DNA of 64,000 nucleotides from Pseudozyma flocculosa PF-1 (GCF_000417875.1 NW_006920875.1:737593-801592); one strand, 5' to 3'; positions 35,862-49,248 are shown, counted from the first letter of the stretch. The notes: generated by a model not told the origin, from the letters alone. A program made the numbers and translations.

Positions 35862-37929
35862 GGGGCCATCGAACGAGGAAGAACCGAGTGGCGGCAATGT
35901 GACCCTAGCACCAGTATACCTTTTCTACCCTTTGCGGGCAACAGCGAGCAAGACAGCGGCGGCGTCATGAGTGCCGCTTGCGGCCGGCTGCATTGAAAGG
36001 GGCTGTCAGGATCGTGCCTCGGCAGCTCGCTGTGGGTGGCAAGCAGCGAACTGGCACCGGCACAGGAGGTCAGCAGCAAGGGCGAAGGAGCGGGAGTCGG
36101 CGGCCCCTGGCAAGGTGTTGGGGCAGGCCTTCTGGTGGCCCCGCCCCACCTTGCTTCCGACCCACCCTGTCACCGGACCTCGCCACTCGGACCTCCGTCT
36201 CTTCCTTCCTTCACCACCACAATCTTCACTCTTTTGCGGCGCGCTGAGTGGCATCTTGCTGACGCCATCTCTTTCCCGGCCCTTCGTGGTAATTCTGGCC
36301 TTGTCCCCGCGACCAGGTCCAGCGGAGTGCGGTCCGCGCTGGGCTAAAGCAAGCGCTTCAGCGACAACCCATCGACCCCCTCGGACGCACCCGCAGAACA
36401 AGCCAAGCTGTCTGCTACAGTAGGCGACGCCAGGCTTCGACGGGATCAGGTGCAACGACGAGCAGCGCAGCTCACCGCAGTATGGCTCAGAAGCGGCCCC
36501 GGATTCGTTGGTTCGGAGTCAGCTTGTCGCGCCGACAGACGGAGGCGTCCCGTCTCGCGTTGTCGTACGCACGGCAGTCGGGAGCACGCACCGCAGTCGC
36601 AATCCGTGGCGCGGATCTGAGTCCTGAGCTGAGAAGCGGCCGGTTCCGCCTTCGAGACGGTGGCTGCGCTTGGCTTGATGGCTGGACGCACCATGCTGTG
36701 AGTGCTGGTACTTCAAATTCGGACGGAAGGGACGGGACGGTCGAGGCGCCACCTACTGTGCACGCGCGCCTCCAATTGACGTTCCGCTGCCCCCCGCCTT
36801 GTCCATCTCCGCGCCCCGTGCCGGCCATGGCGCTCCGGCCCAGACCCCAACGCCCTGTCACTCAGCTCTACCATCTCGACCGCAAGCACGGCCGGACCGC
36901 TGCAGCCGTCGTCCACCCAAGTGCCACCACCCCGGTCTCTGCCGCCGCCGCCGCCGCCTGCGCCTACGCCGCATCTGCCAAGGACACAAAGGACACAGGT
37001 CCCGAAACAGGTCCAGGACTTTGCTCGGCCTGGCTGGCCCCGGTCCCGGCTGTCAAGAACGGCGGATCTCGCAACAGAAGCAAGTAGGCGTTCACTTGGC
37101 CGCCGTCGTCAGCGTCTGCCTAATGGTCATCGACCACACCGTGCCACCTCTTCCCGTCGGCAAGCACCGCCCTCGCTGCTCGATGGGCCGCACTTGCCCA
37201 CCTCAACGTCGCACATCTTCATCCCCTGCAGCCGACGCGGGACCAGACTCCTTCGTGCGTCGGGCAGGCGGTGAGACGAGCTGCTACATTCCGTCCAGAC
37301 CGATCGTGTTAAGAGGCGACGATGTCCATTCGCGCCCCTGGCCGCAAGCCTCGCAGTGGTACCGGGACCGGTCCACCTATCCTCCGGACATCGACTAGCG
37401 CGAACACGGCTTCCGACCTTCGCGCCAGGCTTCAATAGGTTCCTCCCACAGCTGTGCCTTTATCCGCGGCTGCCCACCTTGCACCATGGGCTACCGACGG
37501 AACACTCAGACGAGCTCGGAGAGCGGGATAGAAGGTGCGTCCGTTGCCTTCTCTCTGAGTCGAGCCCGGACGCACCTGCTTCGCGTGCTTCGATGTCATC
37601 AGCTGATGGAAGCGCAACCTCAGCTGACGTCCTTCGCAACAGGACGCCGCCTTCCTCTCGACCTCAGAGTCTCTCCGCACATGTCGCCCATCCCGCTGGC
37701 ACGTCGTGTGCGGAGGCTAGCAGCAGCAGCAGCAGCAGCAGCAGGCACAGCAGCCGCACAATGGCTCCAAGAGCCCCCGTGGCCATGCTCGAAGTCGCGG
37801 CCACCGCCAACGTCAAGTCTATAAGAGGACTGCCTGCCGAGCACCCCTTTACCTCTTTCTGCATCGACACCGTCGACCACGACCTCAACCCATTTCAAGC
37901 CTTCCCACGCTCAACAACGACCCCCCAAG
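35862..37929. other. 2.1-kb intergenic region upstream of the secreted-protein gene
   Basis: It lies between the SNF1 stop and the start of the gene at 37930. Plus-strand open frames (for example from 36482, about 200 codons) have no recognisable motif and sit in C-rich, CA-rich sequence that looks like promoter and leader DNA. A CAG run lies at about 37722-37742. No gene is called. Confidence 0.45.
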
Positions 37930-40106
37930 ATGTCCAAGTGGCTCCGCTTCGTTGCAGTGCTGCTGCCAATCGTTGCATTGACCAGCAAGGCCAGCCCGCT
38001 GCCCGAGTTTGACCTCGATGCGCTCGCCGAGCTGCCCACTCCCACCTCGATCCCGGCCGATGTCGCCTTCACCGTGATCGACGCCGCCACTGCAGTCCAG
38101 TCGATCCTCGCCACTGCCACGCCGGCCGCCGCCATCAAGGACGACCTTCTCGAGGGCGCTCAGGAGGCCGAAGAGAACGCCGCTGCTCCCACCGTGTCGG
38201 TCACGACGCTGCGAAAGCGCGACGAGCCCAAGTCGCTCTACCCGAACCTGCCTGCCGGCAACTACGTCGACACTGCCCAGTGGCCCGCCGGCAACTTTAC
38301 TCCGGCCGAGTTCCAGGCGTTTTCGCTCTACTCTACGGCCGCCAACACTGTCTCCGTCAATGGCTGGACAAAGAGCTACACGGGCCTCAAGAGCGTGCGC
38401 GGCAACATGCCCGCCGTGCTGCGGATCAACACGGCCTCGGCCTGGGATCCCGGCGCAATGGCCGCCAAGTGCAACACCATCACCGACTGCGTCTCCTTTG
38501 CCATGTGGTTCGAGCGCACTCCGACCGTGGCGCCTAGCGACACCGTCCCCAACCCCGTCCCCGGCGTGTGGATCAAGGTCCTCTTCTACGGCTACCCGCT
38601 CGGCCCCGCCGATGCGACCAACGAGGGACAGTGGCAGAGGAAGTTCTGGCGCACCCAGGCCGGCGTTACGTTCTTCAACCGCAACAACCTCATGTCGAAG
38701 CAGGTCCCCGGCTTCTCGGGCCCCTTTCGGCTGCCCGGCGCCATCAACGTCACGAGCACGCAGGTGGCGGCCAACGGAGGCATCGACCCGCAGATGACCA
38801 AATCGGACCCGATGACGGGCATCCCGGACCCGCTCGTCTGCAAGGCCCTCTGCGAAAGGTACACGGCCGACCCGGCCTACTTCAACGGCATCAAGAAGAA
38901 CTGCAACCAGTTCAACATCTTCCTCCTCGCCCTCAACGGCCAGGCGACCGGATGGCAGTGCCAGTACTACACAAACGTCTTTGGCGCCGAGGCGGCCACC
39001 GACATGGGCGGCAGGGACTCGAAGGGCAACCGCGTCGAGGTCATTGGCAGCTGGGTCTACAATGCCGCCACCCAGCTTGCGCCCTACGTTCGGCAGGTGG
39101 TCGACTGCGGCCGCAAGAACATCAACCACAGCGGCAACTGCACCCAGGTGCAGGACTGGTCCGTCTTCATGGGAGACGACGCCGACACACTCGGCTTCAA
39201 GAGCTTCCCCACGCAGTTCGGTGAGTGCAGAACAGTTAGACTGGGGCCGATGCTTTGGTTGACATGGTAGCCTGTCGTCGGCCACGCCATCGCCGCCGAG
39301 AGCTCCTCGTTGCTGACAGCTCGTTTTGGCTCTCTCGGCTCGCCGCTCGACGCCCTTGGCCCTTCTGCTCTCCAGACTTCACTGCACGAACCATCAACGG
39401 CTGGAAGATCTCAGCCACCACCGGCCAGTTCAAGAACGATCCGCAGGGCGCCTGCTCGACTTATCCTGGAGCGGGTGCTCCCGGAAACGTGGCCTTGCCG
39501 GCGGGATCGCACTACATGGAGTGCTTCAGCGGCGTGACATGGACGGCGCAGGGCTTCACCGCCGACCTCATCTCGATGACCGTGCTCAAGCCCGGCGTCA
39601 TCACGGCCTACCGCGGAGCGTTCAAGGTGGGCACCTTTAACGCGCCCGCCGGCAGGGACGTCAAGTTGCCCGACACCTGGACGGGGATCACGGCGTTCTC
39701 CAACACTGGCATCCTGCGCTTCACCGACTTCAAGATGGTGCGACGCTACTCCTCTGTGCCCTTCAAGAAGCGTTCCGAGATCGTCGTGTCTTTTGAGACG
39801 CGCGACGACGCTGCCGCTGCCGCTGCCGCCAGCACCGACGGCGCCGTCGGCGGCGAGGCGACGACGACGATCCTGGGCTACGAGGGTGTCATCTACGAGC
39901 TGCCCGGCGATTGTCAGGCGGGCTTTGCCGCTCAGGGCCAGTGTGGCAGGGTCGTCACTGATCCTGCCGTCAGCACGCTCGACATGGCCAACCTCGAGGT
40001 CATCACGGCCAGCCCCGACGACGCCGCGGGCGCCCCCGCGTCCGTCGACGCGACTCCGGCTGCTGATCCCGCCGCAACGACCGACACGTCGACTGCCAGC
40101 GCTTGA
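37930..40106 (+). CDS. secreted protein with propeptide-like Kex2 site
   Basis: Extracellular or cell-wall protein of unknown function. Two exons, 37930-39220 and 39376-40106, giving 673 residues. An N-terminal signal peptide (SKWLRFVAVLLPIVALTSKA) is followed by an acidic pro-like region and a dibasic Lys96-Arg97 site (TLRKRDEP) typical of Kex2 processing. The mature part contains several cysteines in a pattern C-(x)3-C ... C-x-Q-FNIFLLALNG ... WQCQYYTN, around residues 315-360. This resembles basidiomycete secreted proteins with an FN..LL.NG...G..C..Y signature that I recall from fruit-body-associated families. N-glycosylation sites (NVT, NHS, NCT) are present. The C-terminal tail is Ala/Asp/Thr-rich, without an obvious GPI hydrophobic end. 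No catalytic motif is seen. Confidence 0.85.
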
Positions 40107-43100
40107 GCACGTCTGCCGCCGTCCCGATCGACGGCCTTGCCATCTCCTGCCTTGCCTGTGTCCCGGGCTCTGTTGGTGGGCTCCCACAGCACGCCAGTTA
40201 GTGCTGTGCGGTCTACCAGCTTGTCACCTGCTCTCTTTCCTCTTTCGCTTGGCATCTAGGTTATGCATCCTGGTCTGGCTTCTCAGTCCGCCAGGCTGTC
40301 ACGCTGGTTCCTCTCTCTCGATGGATGCGTCACGGGATAGCCTTTCTCGCTTCTCCGGTTCTCTCTCTTCGCACGCGTCTGTATTTCTTCTGGTCGTGAA
40401 AGCGGGATCGACATCGTTCTTCAACGGGATCGGTCTGAACATAAAGAGTGGAAAGGAGGTCGTGACGGCGACGACAGCGACAGACCGACAAAGGCGGGAC
40501 GGAGCGTGGAAGATGCCAAGCCAGGTCGAGGGTCAAGCCAGGGAGCGTATGATGAGCATCCGATCCGAAGGTAGCCTTTGGTCCCGAGGAGCCCGTGTGC
40601 GCGAGAGGCGGCGGATAAACAAGCGGAGCTGGTCATTCTTCGTCCTCGACTCGACTCGACTCGACTTGGCTCGACTCGACGCCATTGATCGCACTTTGCT
40701 GTCGAGGTCTGACTGGCATATCAGGTCGGACTCTGGTACGAGCGACCCGTACGATGGGAAGGTCAGGCGTGACGAGCGTTAAATTAAAGCTTTCCAGGCA
40801 GACAGGCAGGCAGGCCAGGCCTGATCAGGCACGCGACCGATCGAGGGGGTCAGAGAGGTCCAGACTCGCCGTGCGCTGAGCCTGTCGAGGTCGATCGCGA
40901 TGGCACGCCTCCGACCGTTTTCGTGCTCTCGCCATCACATGCCTCGTCGAGCGCTGCGCCCCACTCAGATCGACGGGCAGAAAGTGCGGTACATCAGGTA
41001 CCGGTACGCTATGATGCGGTACTGTACGAGACCGTCTGCCGCGCGCACAGCGTATCCGGCTCATGCCGACCAACAACAAGAGGGCAGGTGCGGTACCGGT
41101 AGGGCCGACGCCATCCAGTCCCAGCCGCCCATTGTGCGCACCGCACCGCACCGCACCGTGCGCGGCTGAACTCGGCCAGCATGCGTCGGTCGCATCGTCG
41201 GGTCCTCCGACTTTCTAGGCCAGCTTGTCGTTGATCGCAGATGGTGAATGCGTGCGTGCCCTCTTCCGCCGCATGCAAGGAAGATCGCGAGGCAAGACCA
41301 GAGGAGGAAGAGAAGCAGCTACAGTTGGAGTAGTAGTGCTTGTAGTAGTAGCTTGCCAAGCCAGGACAGTGCGACACCTCGCCGCCAACACCTCGACCTT
41401 TTGGGGATCTGGGATGGATACGTAGGAGCCGCCCAAGAGGTGAGATGGATGCGTCTGCCTGTTGGGCACCAGAGGGCCCACGCGGGCTAAACCGACACCT
41501 CGCTCGCTCGCTCCTGCTTCTGGACTTCCGATCGCGTGCGTCGGGTATTGACCTTAGCCTGCAGGCCTGCGAGATAGAGGAGCAAAGATGCTAGGCAGGC
41601 CAGGGCATACGTACGCTGTTGTCGTCGGACGAGCCTAGCCGGGTCGGGACCGATGGTCTAGCGTCGCGCTAACCAATTTATCGGGTCGTTGCCGCGGGAC
41701 CATGGTCGGAGAGAGGGAGAAGAGGCTCGGCTGTTCCGCTCCCCTGGCGCCATGCCTAGCGCTGTCTCGGGAGCCATCCAAGGCAAGCAGGAGCGAAGAA
41801 GGCAGGCGTACCGATACCGGTGGCAAGATGGCGAGCGCCTTATCCTGACTGCGATAAACCAGGCAAGCAAGCAGGAGGAGATTCCGGGAGAGCGTGGTGC
41901 GCCTTCTTGTCCTCTGCCTGACGTAGCGAGCAGGCCCAGCCGCCTTGCTTGCTTCTGAAGGTGATGCATCCCTCACTCAGCACGCCTCGTCGACGCGGCG
42001 ATATACGATCCGCTCGACTCGCTTGCGGCAGCAACCAGCAGGCAGGAAGGCAGGCAGGAAGCAACAGCAGGCAGGTCAAGCCTGCTCTGTCGACAGCAAC
42101 CGTCCAGGCAAGGCGAAGGCCCTTGCCGCAGCACCTTATTGAACCTGCCTGCTTTTGTCTTGCCACAACCGGCTGCATGGCCGGCCGGCGGCCGCCGATG
42201 GCCTCGGGTTGGGTGGTCTGAAGCGCCGAGCCACACAGGAACGCCGACGTGCTCTCGGTGGTCGGTGGTCGGTGGCGGTCGTCCGTCGATGTCCGGCGCT
42301 CGGCGGCGGGAGCTGCTGGGCTCGGCCTCGAACAATGAGCCGCCACTGCGCCATTTTAATCGCACCGAGTCTGGGCGGGAATACAAAAATGAAGCGCGAC
42401 TGCCCGGTTTCAAGCGGAGCGAGGTGTTCGAATTTCGATTGCCTGCCTGCTTGGTCTGGATTGGTTCCTGCTTTGCCGCGCCTGCCTCTGGGCGCGTTGG
42501 CCTGCAGAGGCAGGCTACGCGCAGGCTAGGGGCTGGCCGGGCCACGAAGCAAGCAAGCAAGCAAACAGCAGGCAAGCGACGGGGGGGGGCGGGCGCGTGT
42601 TGGTGTGCATGTGGGCCCTTGCTCCCTCGAGAGGCAGACCGGCGAGGCCTAGCTGCCAAGCGAGAAAGAAGGTCTGGACCCTGGACCCGGCCCCAGGCTC
42701 GCCTAGCTGCTGACCCTGGCCTGCCTGCGCTGCGCTGCGTCCGGGCCTAGCAGCTGCCCTGCCTGCCTGCCGCCTGCCTCGTTTTTCTTTTCCCGCACCA
42801 GCCGATGGCCGTACCCGAAACGCCACGTCGTCGTCGTCGCTGGTGGTCGCAGAGGCACGACGTACGGATCGAGATACAGAAAGGCTGGAGAGGTCGACTT
42901 CGCCTGCTGACGGCCTCGTCGAGGGCATCGATGGCCGCTCTGGGCCATCAAAGGCAAGGCCGGAGGCTGTTCCGCAGAGGCATACACGTACATATCTGCC
43001 CATAGACTGCGCTGTCCACCGGCATCGCCGACGATGAGGGGGTGCGCCCGCATAAAAAGGCCTGGCTCACCGCAGAGGAGCCAGTCGAGTGTCTTGTGGG

Positions 43101-44503
43101 TGGCTGCACCAACGGCGGCTGGCTGCCATGACAAGCAGGCAAGGGCGCAAAGCGAGAAGGCTTGCAACCGGGCAGGCTAAAGCAGGCCAGGCTGCTTGGT
43201 CGGCGTGCGTGCGTGCGTGGATGCGTCGCAAAAGGGAGAGTAGTCGGGCCGCGCCCAGGTGCGTTGGCAACCCAGCCCCCACCTTCCCAGGGCCCGCCAG
43301 TCACCTCGCTCGCTGGCTGCCTGGCTGGATGACTGGCTGACTGGCTGACTGGCTTGCCCGCCTGCCTGTGCCTGCCTGCCTGCCTACCCGCCTGTCTTCC
43401 CCATCGAGGGTCTCGACCCTTGCTTCGCCCCTCGACGTGTCCGAGCGCAACCGTAGCCTCTTTTCCCATAACGTTGCGACCGCCGACCCACAACACCGTA
43501 CCGCACCGTACCGCACCATCACCGCACCATCACCGCACCATCACCGCACCATCACCGGCCCAACGCTGAGGTTTGCCCGCCACCTCGTCGTCGCCACCGT
43601 TCGTTCAAACTTTGCTACACGCCTCGCCTCGACGACACCGATACCGGCACCTGTACCGGACACCGCTCCAGTCAGCCGCCACACCTGCCCTAGCACCGTA
43701 CCTGCCGCGCCGCACCGGGACGAGTTTCAGGGCGCCCCAGCGCTGCTCTCCTCTTAGCTTGGCGTTCCGGTCAACGCCAAACGAGTGGTCTGACACGACG
43801 AAGTCGCCCTTGCTCGTTGCCACCAGCTACCATCGCCGCCTACCGCCTCCCGCATACCGCCATCCCCAGACCCACCATCCAACCGCCGCCTTGCCCCATT
43901 CCTCGCCCCTTGGCACCAAACGCAGCGATTGCAAACTTTTCACCACCGCACCACAACCATCACCGCAACTTGAACTGCCACGATCTCCCCCGCCCCACCA
44001 AACGTCGTCGCCTGCTCTTCCACCTGTCGATTGGTCCTGCCGGCTTCGCTTCACCACAGAGGCACCCGTACTGGTGCCTACACTTCCTGTTCTCGTCAGT
44101 TCCACCGCCTATCACCGGACGACCGCTGCTGTCAGACGGACCACCGTGTACCGGAGACTGGTAGCCGCGGTACTCTTTCAGCACAACTCAAACGGAGCTC
44201 AACAGCTCATCTCGTTAGACACGCCCACAGGCTCCAGCTCGCATCGCTCTGCCGCTTCCGCCGCCGCTGCCGCCTTTGCAGCCTTCCCTTGTCCGTTGGC
44301 AGCGGTCGCTCCTGCTGCCATCGCCGCAGCTCACCAGAAGGCTGCGCTCCGAGGCCGCGCACACCAGCGCCGCCGAGTCTCTTGGGATCACGACCTGCAC
44401 CTCCAGCCACACCTACTGCAACGCCTCGTCTCTACAATATCCTTCAGATCCAATTCCCGGGTCGCCGGATCAGCCCCTCACATACTTTCGTCCCGCCCGG
44501 TAG
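40107..44503. other. 4.4-kb region without a recognised gene
   Basis: The largest gene-free stretch in the window. It holds many GGCAGGC/GCCTGCC words (for example 40795-40830, 42045-42075), short direct repeats near 43511 and, from about 43430 to 44500, C-rich and CA-rich sequence that looks like a long leader of the histidine kinase gene. A plus-strand open frame of about 349 codons from 43573 is Pro/Ser/Ala/Thr-rich without domains and is treated as leader DNA. A small undetected gene cannot be excluded. Confidence 0.45.
43511..43554. repeat. 11-bp CCGCACCATCA tandem repeat, 4 copies
   Basis: Four perfect 11-bp units, preceded by related CCGTACCGCA units. It lies in the presumed leader or promoter of the histidine kinase gene. 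Confidence 0.95.
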
Positions 44504-44866
44504 ATTCATATCCTTCCCTTACACCCAAAACCCCGGCCGATCGCCAACTTCGAGCGGCCTCGAGCGGCGAAGCAGCTGCGGCGATCCGGTCGCCGACCGA
44601 CCTCCGCACCGCGTCCTGCTGACCCCAGAACGCGTTCGCCTTGTTCTCGACCCGCTACCCCGGCGAGCTCCATCATCACTGCACCTCCCGAAGTTGGGAG
44701 ACGGCCATTCAACCTGTCGCCCCACGACTCGTCGAGACCTTCGATCCCCGACGCTTCCAAAGAGTACCTGAGGCAGGCCTTGCTGCCGGGCAAGAGACGC
44801 ATCGCCGATACGACGCCGACCGACGCGCACAACGACCTCGACGTCGCCAAGAGGCCAAAGCTGCCA

Positions 44867-47800
44867 ATGAGGCGGGGCATGCGGCCAGCCACAGCTCCCG
44901 AAGACGGCGAGACGGAATGGGAATCGCGCCGCGCCTCATCCTCGGCCTCTAGCCTCCATCGCGGCGAGAGCTCGATGGGCTACAGTCGGCCGGGCAGCCA
45001 CGCTGGCCCTGGCGCCTGCGACGGCGAAAGGAATGTGGCAGTGAGTGGCGCCGCCTTCGATGCTGGTGGGTCTGCGACGGAGTGGGCCACCGCTACCGAC
45101 GCCACCACCACGTCGGAACCCTTTGGATCGGGATCTGGGTGGCGCTGGGGCACCTCTGGCACCTGGTCGCCCAAGGCCGCGCCGATGGTCGCCGACAACC
45201 GCTCGGTCTCGTTTCAGTCGCACGTACGCGTGCAGTCGAGCAACTTTGATGGGGAGACACCGTCCGGCTCCCTCGGCCAGGGTCTCATCGGCCTGCGGCG
45301 GTCATCGCTTGCGGACCGCATATACCCCGCTCCTGGATCCGGTCAAGGGCTCGACTATGGCGGCGAAGGGGAAGGAGACAACGACGACGGCGGCGACATC
45401 GAGTTCGAGGCCGCAATCGACTTTGATCCTGTCCGCGAGCGGGCCGTCACCCGGCACGGCCTCCAACTGCAGCCTCCGCCCGAGATGGACAAGATCGACG
45501 GCTTCCTGGACCTGCTGGCGTACACGCACACGGGCTGGGCATTCGGGCTGCTCGTCGCCGTCGGCTCGCAGGGCCTCGTGCAGGTGTCGGGCCAAGACTG
45601 GAACGGCGCCTGCCCGCTGTCGCGCACCGCAGCCTTCGAGCGCTGCTGCCAGACGCCATGGCAGAATGTCATCCTCGAGTCGCCGGTGCTCGAGCGCGGG
45701 TCGACCTCGTCGTCGTCCTCCTCAAACGCCGAAAGCTGGTCCCGTGCCATGCGTGCCAGTCGCAGCGAAGACTCGCCACTGAGCCGGCCACCGCTGGTGC
45801 GCCAGACAGGCCCCCCGATCCCCACCAAGGACGCCCCTTTTCACCTCACGTCCGTCTTTCGCGCCATCTGCCTTTCGCCATCGCCGGACCGGCAACCGGT
45901 CCCTGTGGGCATGCTGTTTGCGTTCGAGCAGAGACCCGCGGGCCCTCGGTGCGGCGCCGACTTTTCCCGCATCGTCGACTCGATGGCGCAGACGGTGCGC
46001 ACCGGCCTCGAGCGCAACGCCAACGTGATGCGGCGCGAAAAGGAGCTGCTGGCGCAGTCGTCGCTCATTTCGATGAAGCGGTTCGTCTCGGGCGAGCTGC
46101 CGCAGTCGTCGATCGGCAAGGAGACGGGCTCGCTCGGCATGGGCATCTTTTCGCAGGCGGCCATGTCGATCCGCGCCATCCTCAAGGCGCACAGCTGCGT
46201 CATCTGGGACATTAGCTGCTTCCGCCTGTTTGCGACCGACGGCTCCGGGGGCAGCCAGTCGTCGGACCCGATCAATGAGGCCGATGCTGCCGCCGCTGGC
46301 GGTCAGTCTGCGCCTCAGGCAGAGACCTGGGACACCTGGAACGTCCGCACCAGCCTCCACGAGCCGGACTCGGGAGCTGCCGAGTTGGGTATGCCGGCGA
46401 CGATGGCATCGGCCTCGGCCCATGTCGACCCCGCCCAAGCCGATGGCAGCGCGCTCGCCCTTCCGGCAGAAGACGTTGTCGTGGCGACGACCGTGGCCGA
46501 GGCAGCCAGCCCGAGCATCGCCGCCCGCGCATCGATGGGCGAGGCGACGGCTGGCGAGAGCGAGGACTCGGCCAATTCGGACGGCTGGACATGCTCGTTC
46601 CCCGTTACCAGCCAGCCCATCGGCGTCATCGGCAGCTCGGGCGGCGCGATGCACCATTACGAGGACCTCGACGGCACGTTTTCGCGGCCGCTCATCGCCG
46701 AGTTCCTCGCCACGACCAAGGAGCTCGGCCTCAGCAGCCGCCCGCAGGCCGAGGGCGAGCACATCAAGTCGGCGGAAAGCACCATCTTTGGCGAGGCATC
46801 GTCGCTCTCCAACCTCGTGCCCAACGGCTGCCAAGGCTTGATCGCCGTACCCGTCTTTGAGACTGACAACCAGCCGGCGTTCATGATCTTTGTCGCGTTC
46901 GACGAGCCGCCGGTTCTCGAGGCGGCGGACCGTCACTATGTCGAGCAGGTGGGCTCGTTGCTCCTCACGTGGAGCATCCGCTCGCGTGTGGCCCGCGTCG
47001 ACCGCGCCCAGACACACTTTATCTCCAGAATCCAGCACGAGCTGCGGACGCCGCTGCACGCAGGTGCGTGTTCGGCCGTCGCACCCGCTTTCGCTTGACA
47101 CCCACCGCGACGAGTCTGCTGATCCGCCCTGACACCCTTCCTCTTATGACCCCCGCCTGCAGTCATCGGGACGCTCGACATCCTGAAAGAGTCGCTCGCC
47201 GAGCGCTGCCTAGCCCCGGAGGCGGCGGATCAGCAGGAGCTGGCGGCGCTCGTCGAATCGGCAGCCACGTCGGCCGACGCCCTCAACAACATGATCAACA
47301 ACGTGCTCGACTTTGGGGCGCTCAAGGCGATGCCGGTGCAGCCTAAAAAGGCCGACGACCTGCCGTGCTTCCGGTGGAACGACATCTCGGCCGCCATCTC
47401 GGACACGTGCAAGTCCGAGTGGATCTCGGCGCTGCAGCGGGGCGAGCTGGGCATGCCCGAAGCGGGCGCGACGCAAGAGACGCCCGAGCTGCTGCTCGAC
47501 CTCGACTCGTCGGACCTGACGGGCGACCTGATTGCCACGATCGACCTCGAGGCGCTGCAGACGGTGCTGCGTAAGCTCGTCAACAACGCCATCCGGGCCA
47601 CCAGCGCCGGCTTCGTCACCGTCGGGCTCAAGATCAGCTCGCGCGAGGCCATATGTGAACGCAAGATCCGCCCCGGATCCAAGCCGCGGCCAAAGGACCG
47701 CACCTACGACATCGAGGTCACCGTCGAGGACACGGGCAAGGGAATGCAGCGGGAATTCATCGAGTCGCACCTGTTTGCGCCGTACGCCAAGGAGGACACG

Positions 47801-49248
47801 TTTTTGCCCGGATCGGGCCTGTCGCTGGCCATCGCCTCGAGGCTCGTCCACCGCATGGGCGGCCACATTACGGTGGTCTCGTCGCCGCTGGGCACCAAGT
47901 TTAGCATCACGCTCCCGGTGCGCTTTGGGCGGACCAAGCGGGCGCCGTGCCCGGCGCAGTCGGCGGCATTGCAGCACCGGGTCGCCGCACACTTTGTCGG
48001 CTTCGACACGCCGGGCCTGGCTAAGACCAAGGCGATCATCGCGCGCCGCCACAAGCTCGACGAAGTCGAGCGGCTGGCTGACGCCCGCATTTTGTTTGCC
48101 ACGGCCGAGAGCATGTCGGAGTGCGACGAGGCGCTGTCGCAAGTCGCCGCGGCGGCTTCGAGGAAGTGCCCGTCGCAGCTCGTCGTGCTGGAGCGGATCG
48201 ACACCAAGTCCGGCGACGGCCGGCGAGCCAGGGTCGAGCAGTCGGAGCTCGACGCGCTGCTGCGGCGCCACGGCCTGGCCAACGACGTGCAGGCGCGCAA
48301 AGTGCCGCGGCCCGTCGGGTACAAGGCGAGCTCGATCATCGACACGGTCAAGGAGCGCGTGCTCTTTCCGCACCGCGACGCGCGAGGCTCCAAGTCGACG
48401 AGGTCGACGTCGTCGGAGCCATCGGCGGCGTCCAGGTTCTCCAACACGCAGCGGTCGTCCGAGGCGCCCTCGCTGCCGACACCGACCAACCTGGACGCCA
48501 AGGCGGCCAACCCGCTGGGCATCGCTCGCGGAAACCCGGACGGCTCTGGCGCCGGCCTCGACAGCGACGGCGTCGAGGGGAATTGCAAGGCCATGGTGGC
48601 GCCGCAGCACCAGATCAACGACGTCGACGTCAACCCGAGCCCGTGCACCGACGTGCGCGCCGCTGCGGCCGAGTACGCCGTCGAGCCGGCGACGCTGCAA
48701 GAGGTGCGCGTGGCCGCCGACGCCCTGGGCGGCGACCCGACGTCGCACGACTTTGTCGTCATGGTGGTCGAGGACAACCCGCTCAACATGCGCATCATGA
48801 CGACGATGCTCGACCGGGCAGGGATCCGGTACGTGCAGGCGTGGAATGGGCGCGAGGCCGTCGACCTGTTCCGCGAGCACCTGCCGCACGTGGTGCTGCT
48901 CGACATCACCATGCCCATCATGGACGGCTTCCAGGCGTGCGCCGAGATCCGCAAGCTGCGGCCGGCGCACCTGGTGCGCGACGACGGCTCGCCGCGCCAC
49001 CGCATCATTGCCGTCACGGCCCTCAGCTCCGAGGCCGACCGGCTGCGCGGGCGCGAGGCCGGCATGGACGACTGGCTTAAGAAGCCGCTCAAGATGTCGA
49101 GCCTGATGAGCGATCTCAAGGGTGAGTGTCGGGTGCCGAGGGCAGTGTAGGACTGTGAGGGAGCGAGGCAGGAGCTGACCTGCGACCCTCGTCCTTTTCA
49201 TCATGCTCTGCGTCCAACAGCATGGAAGGCGCAAGTCAGCCCGGTCTG
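44867..49248 (+). CDS. hybrid histidine kinase/response regulator
   Basis: Two-component phosphorelay sensor, probably cytoplasmic because no membrane segment is seen. Three exons: 44867-47063, 47163-49121 and 49220-49248 (29 nt), giving 1394 residues from the first in-frame ATG. The N-terminal about 690 residues have two GAF-like stretches (for example GFLDLLAYTHTGWAFGLLVAVG and QGLIAVPVFETDNQPAFMIFVAFDEP). The H-box ISRIQHELRTPLHA (His about 724) is cut by the first intron directly after LHA. N-box LRKLVNNAIRAT (about 869), DTGKGM (about 922) and GSGLSLAI follow. A receiver domain holds VVEDNPLNMRIM, Asp about 1312 in LLDITMPIMDGF, and Lys in DWLKKPLK. The frame is open without ATG back to 44504 and reads protein-like (RPFNLSPHDSSRPSIPD), so the true N terminus may include an upstream exon. 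The stimulus is unknown. Confidence 0.88.

Noticed and set aside
36482..37087. 201-codon plus-strand frame before the secreted-protein gene
   Set aside because: No motif, C-rich leader-like DNA, no splice link that would join it sensibly to a downstream gene.
43573..44622. 349-codon plus-strand frame before the histidine kinase
   Set aside because: Pro/Ser/Ala/Thr-rich reading of C-rich repetitive leader DNA; no domain, and it is not in the frame of the kinase.
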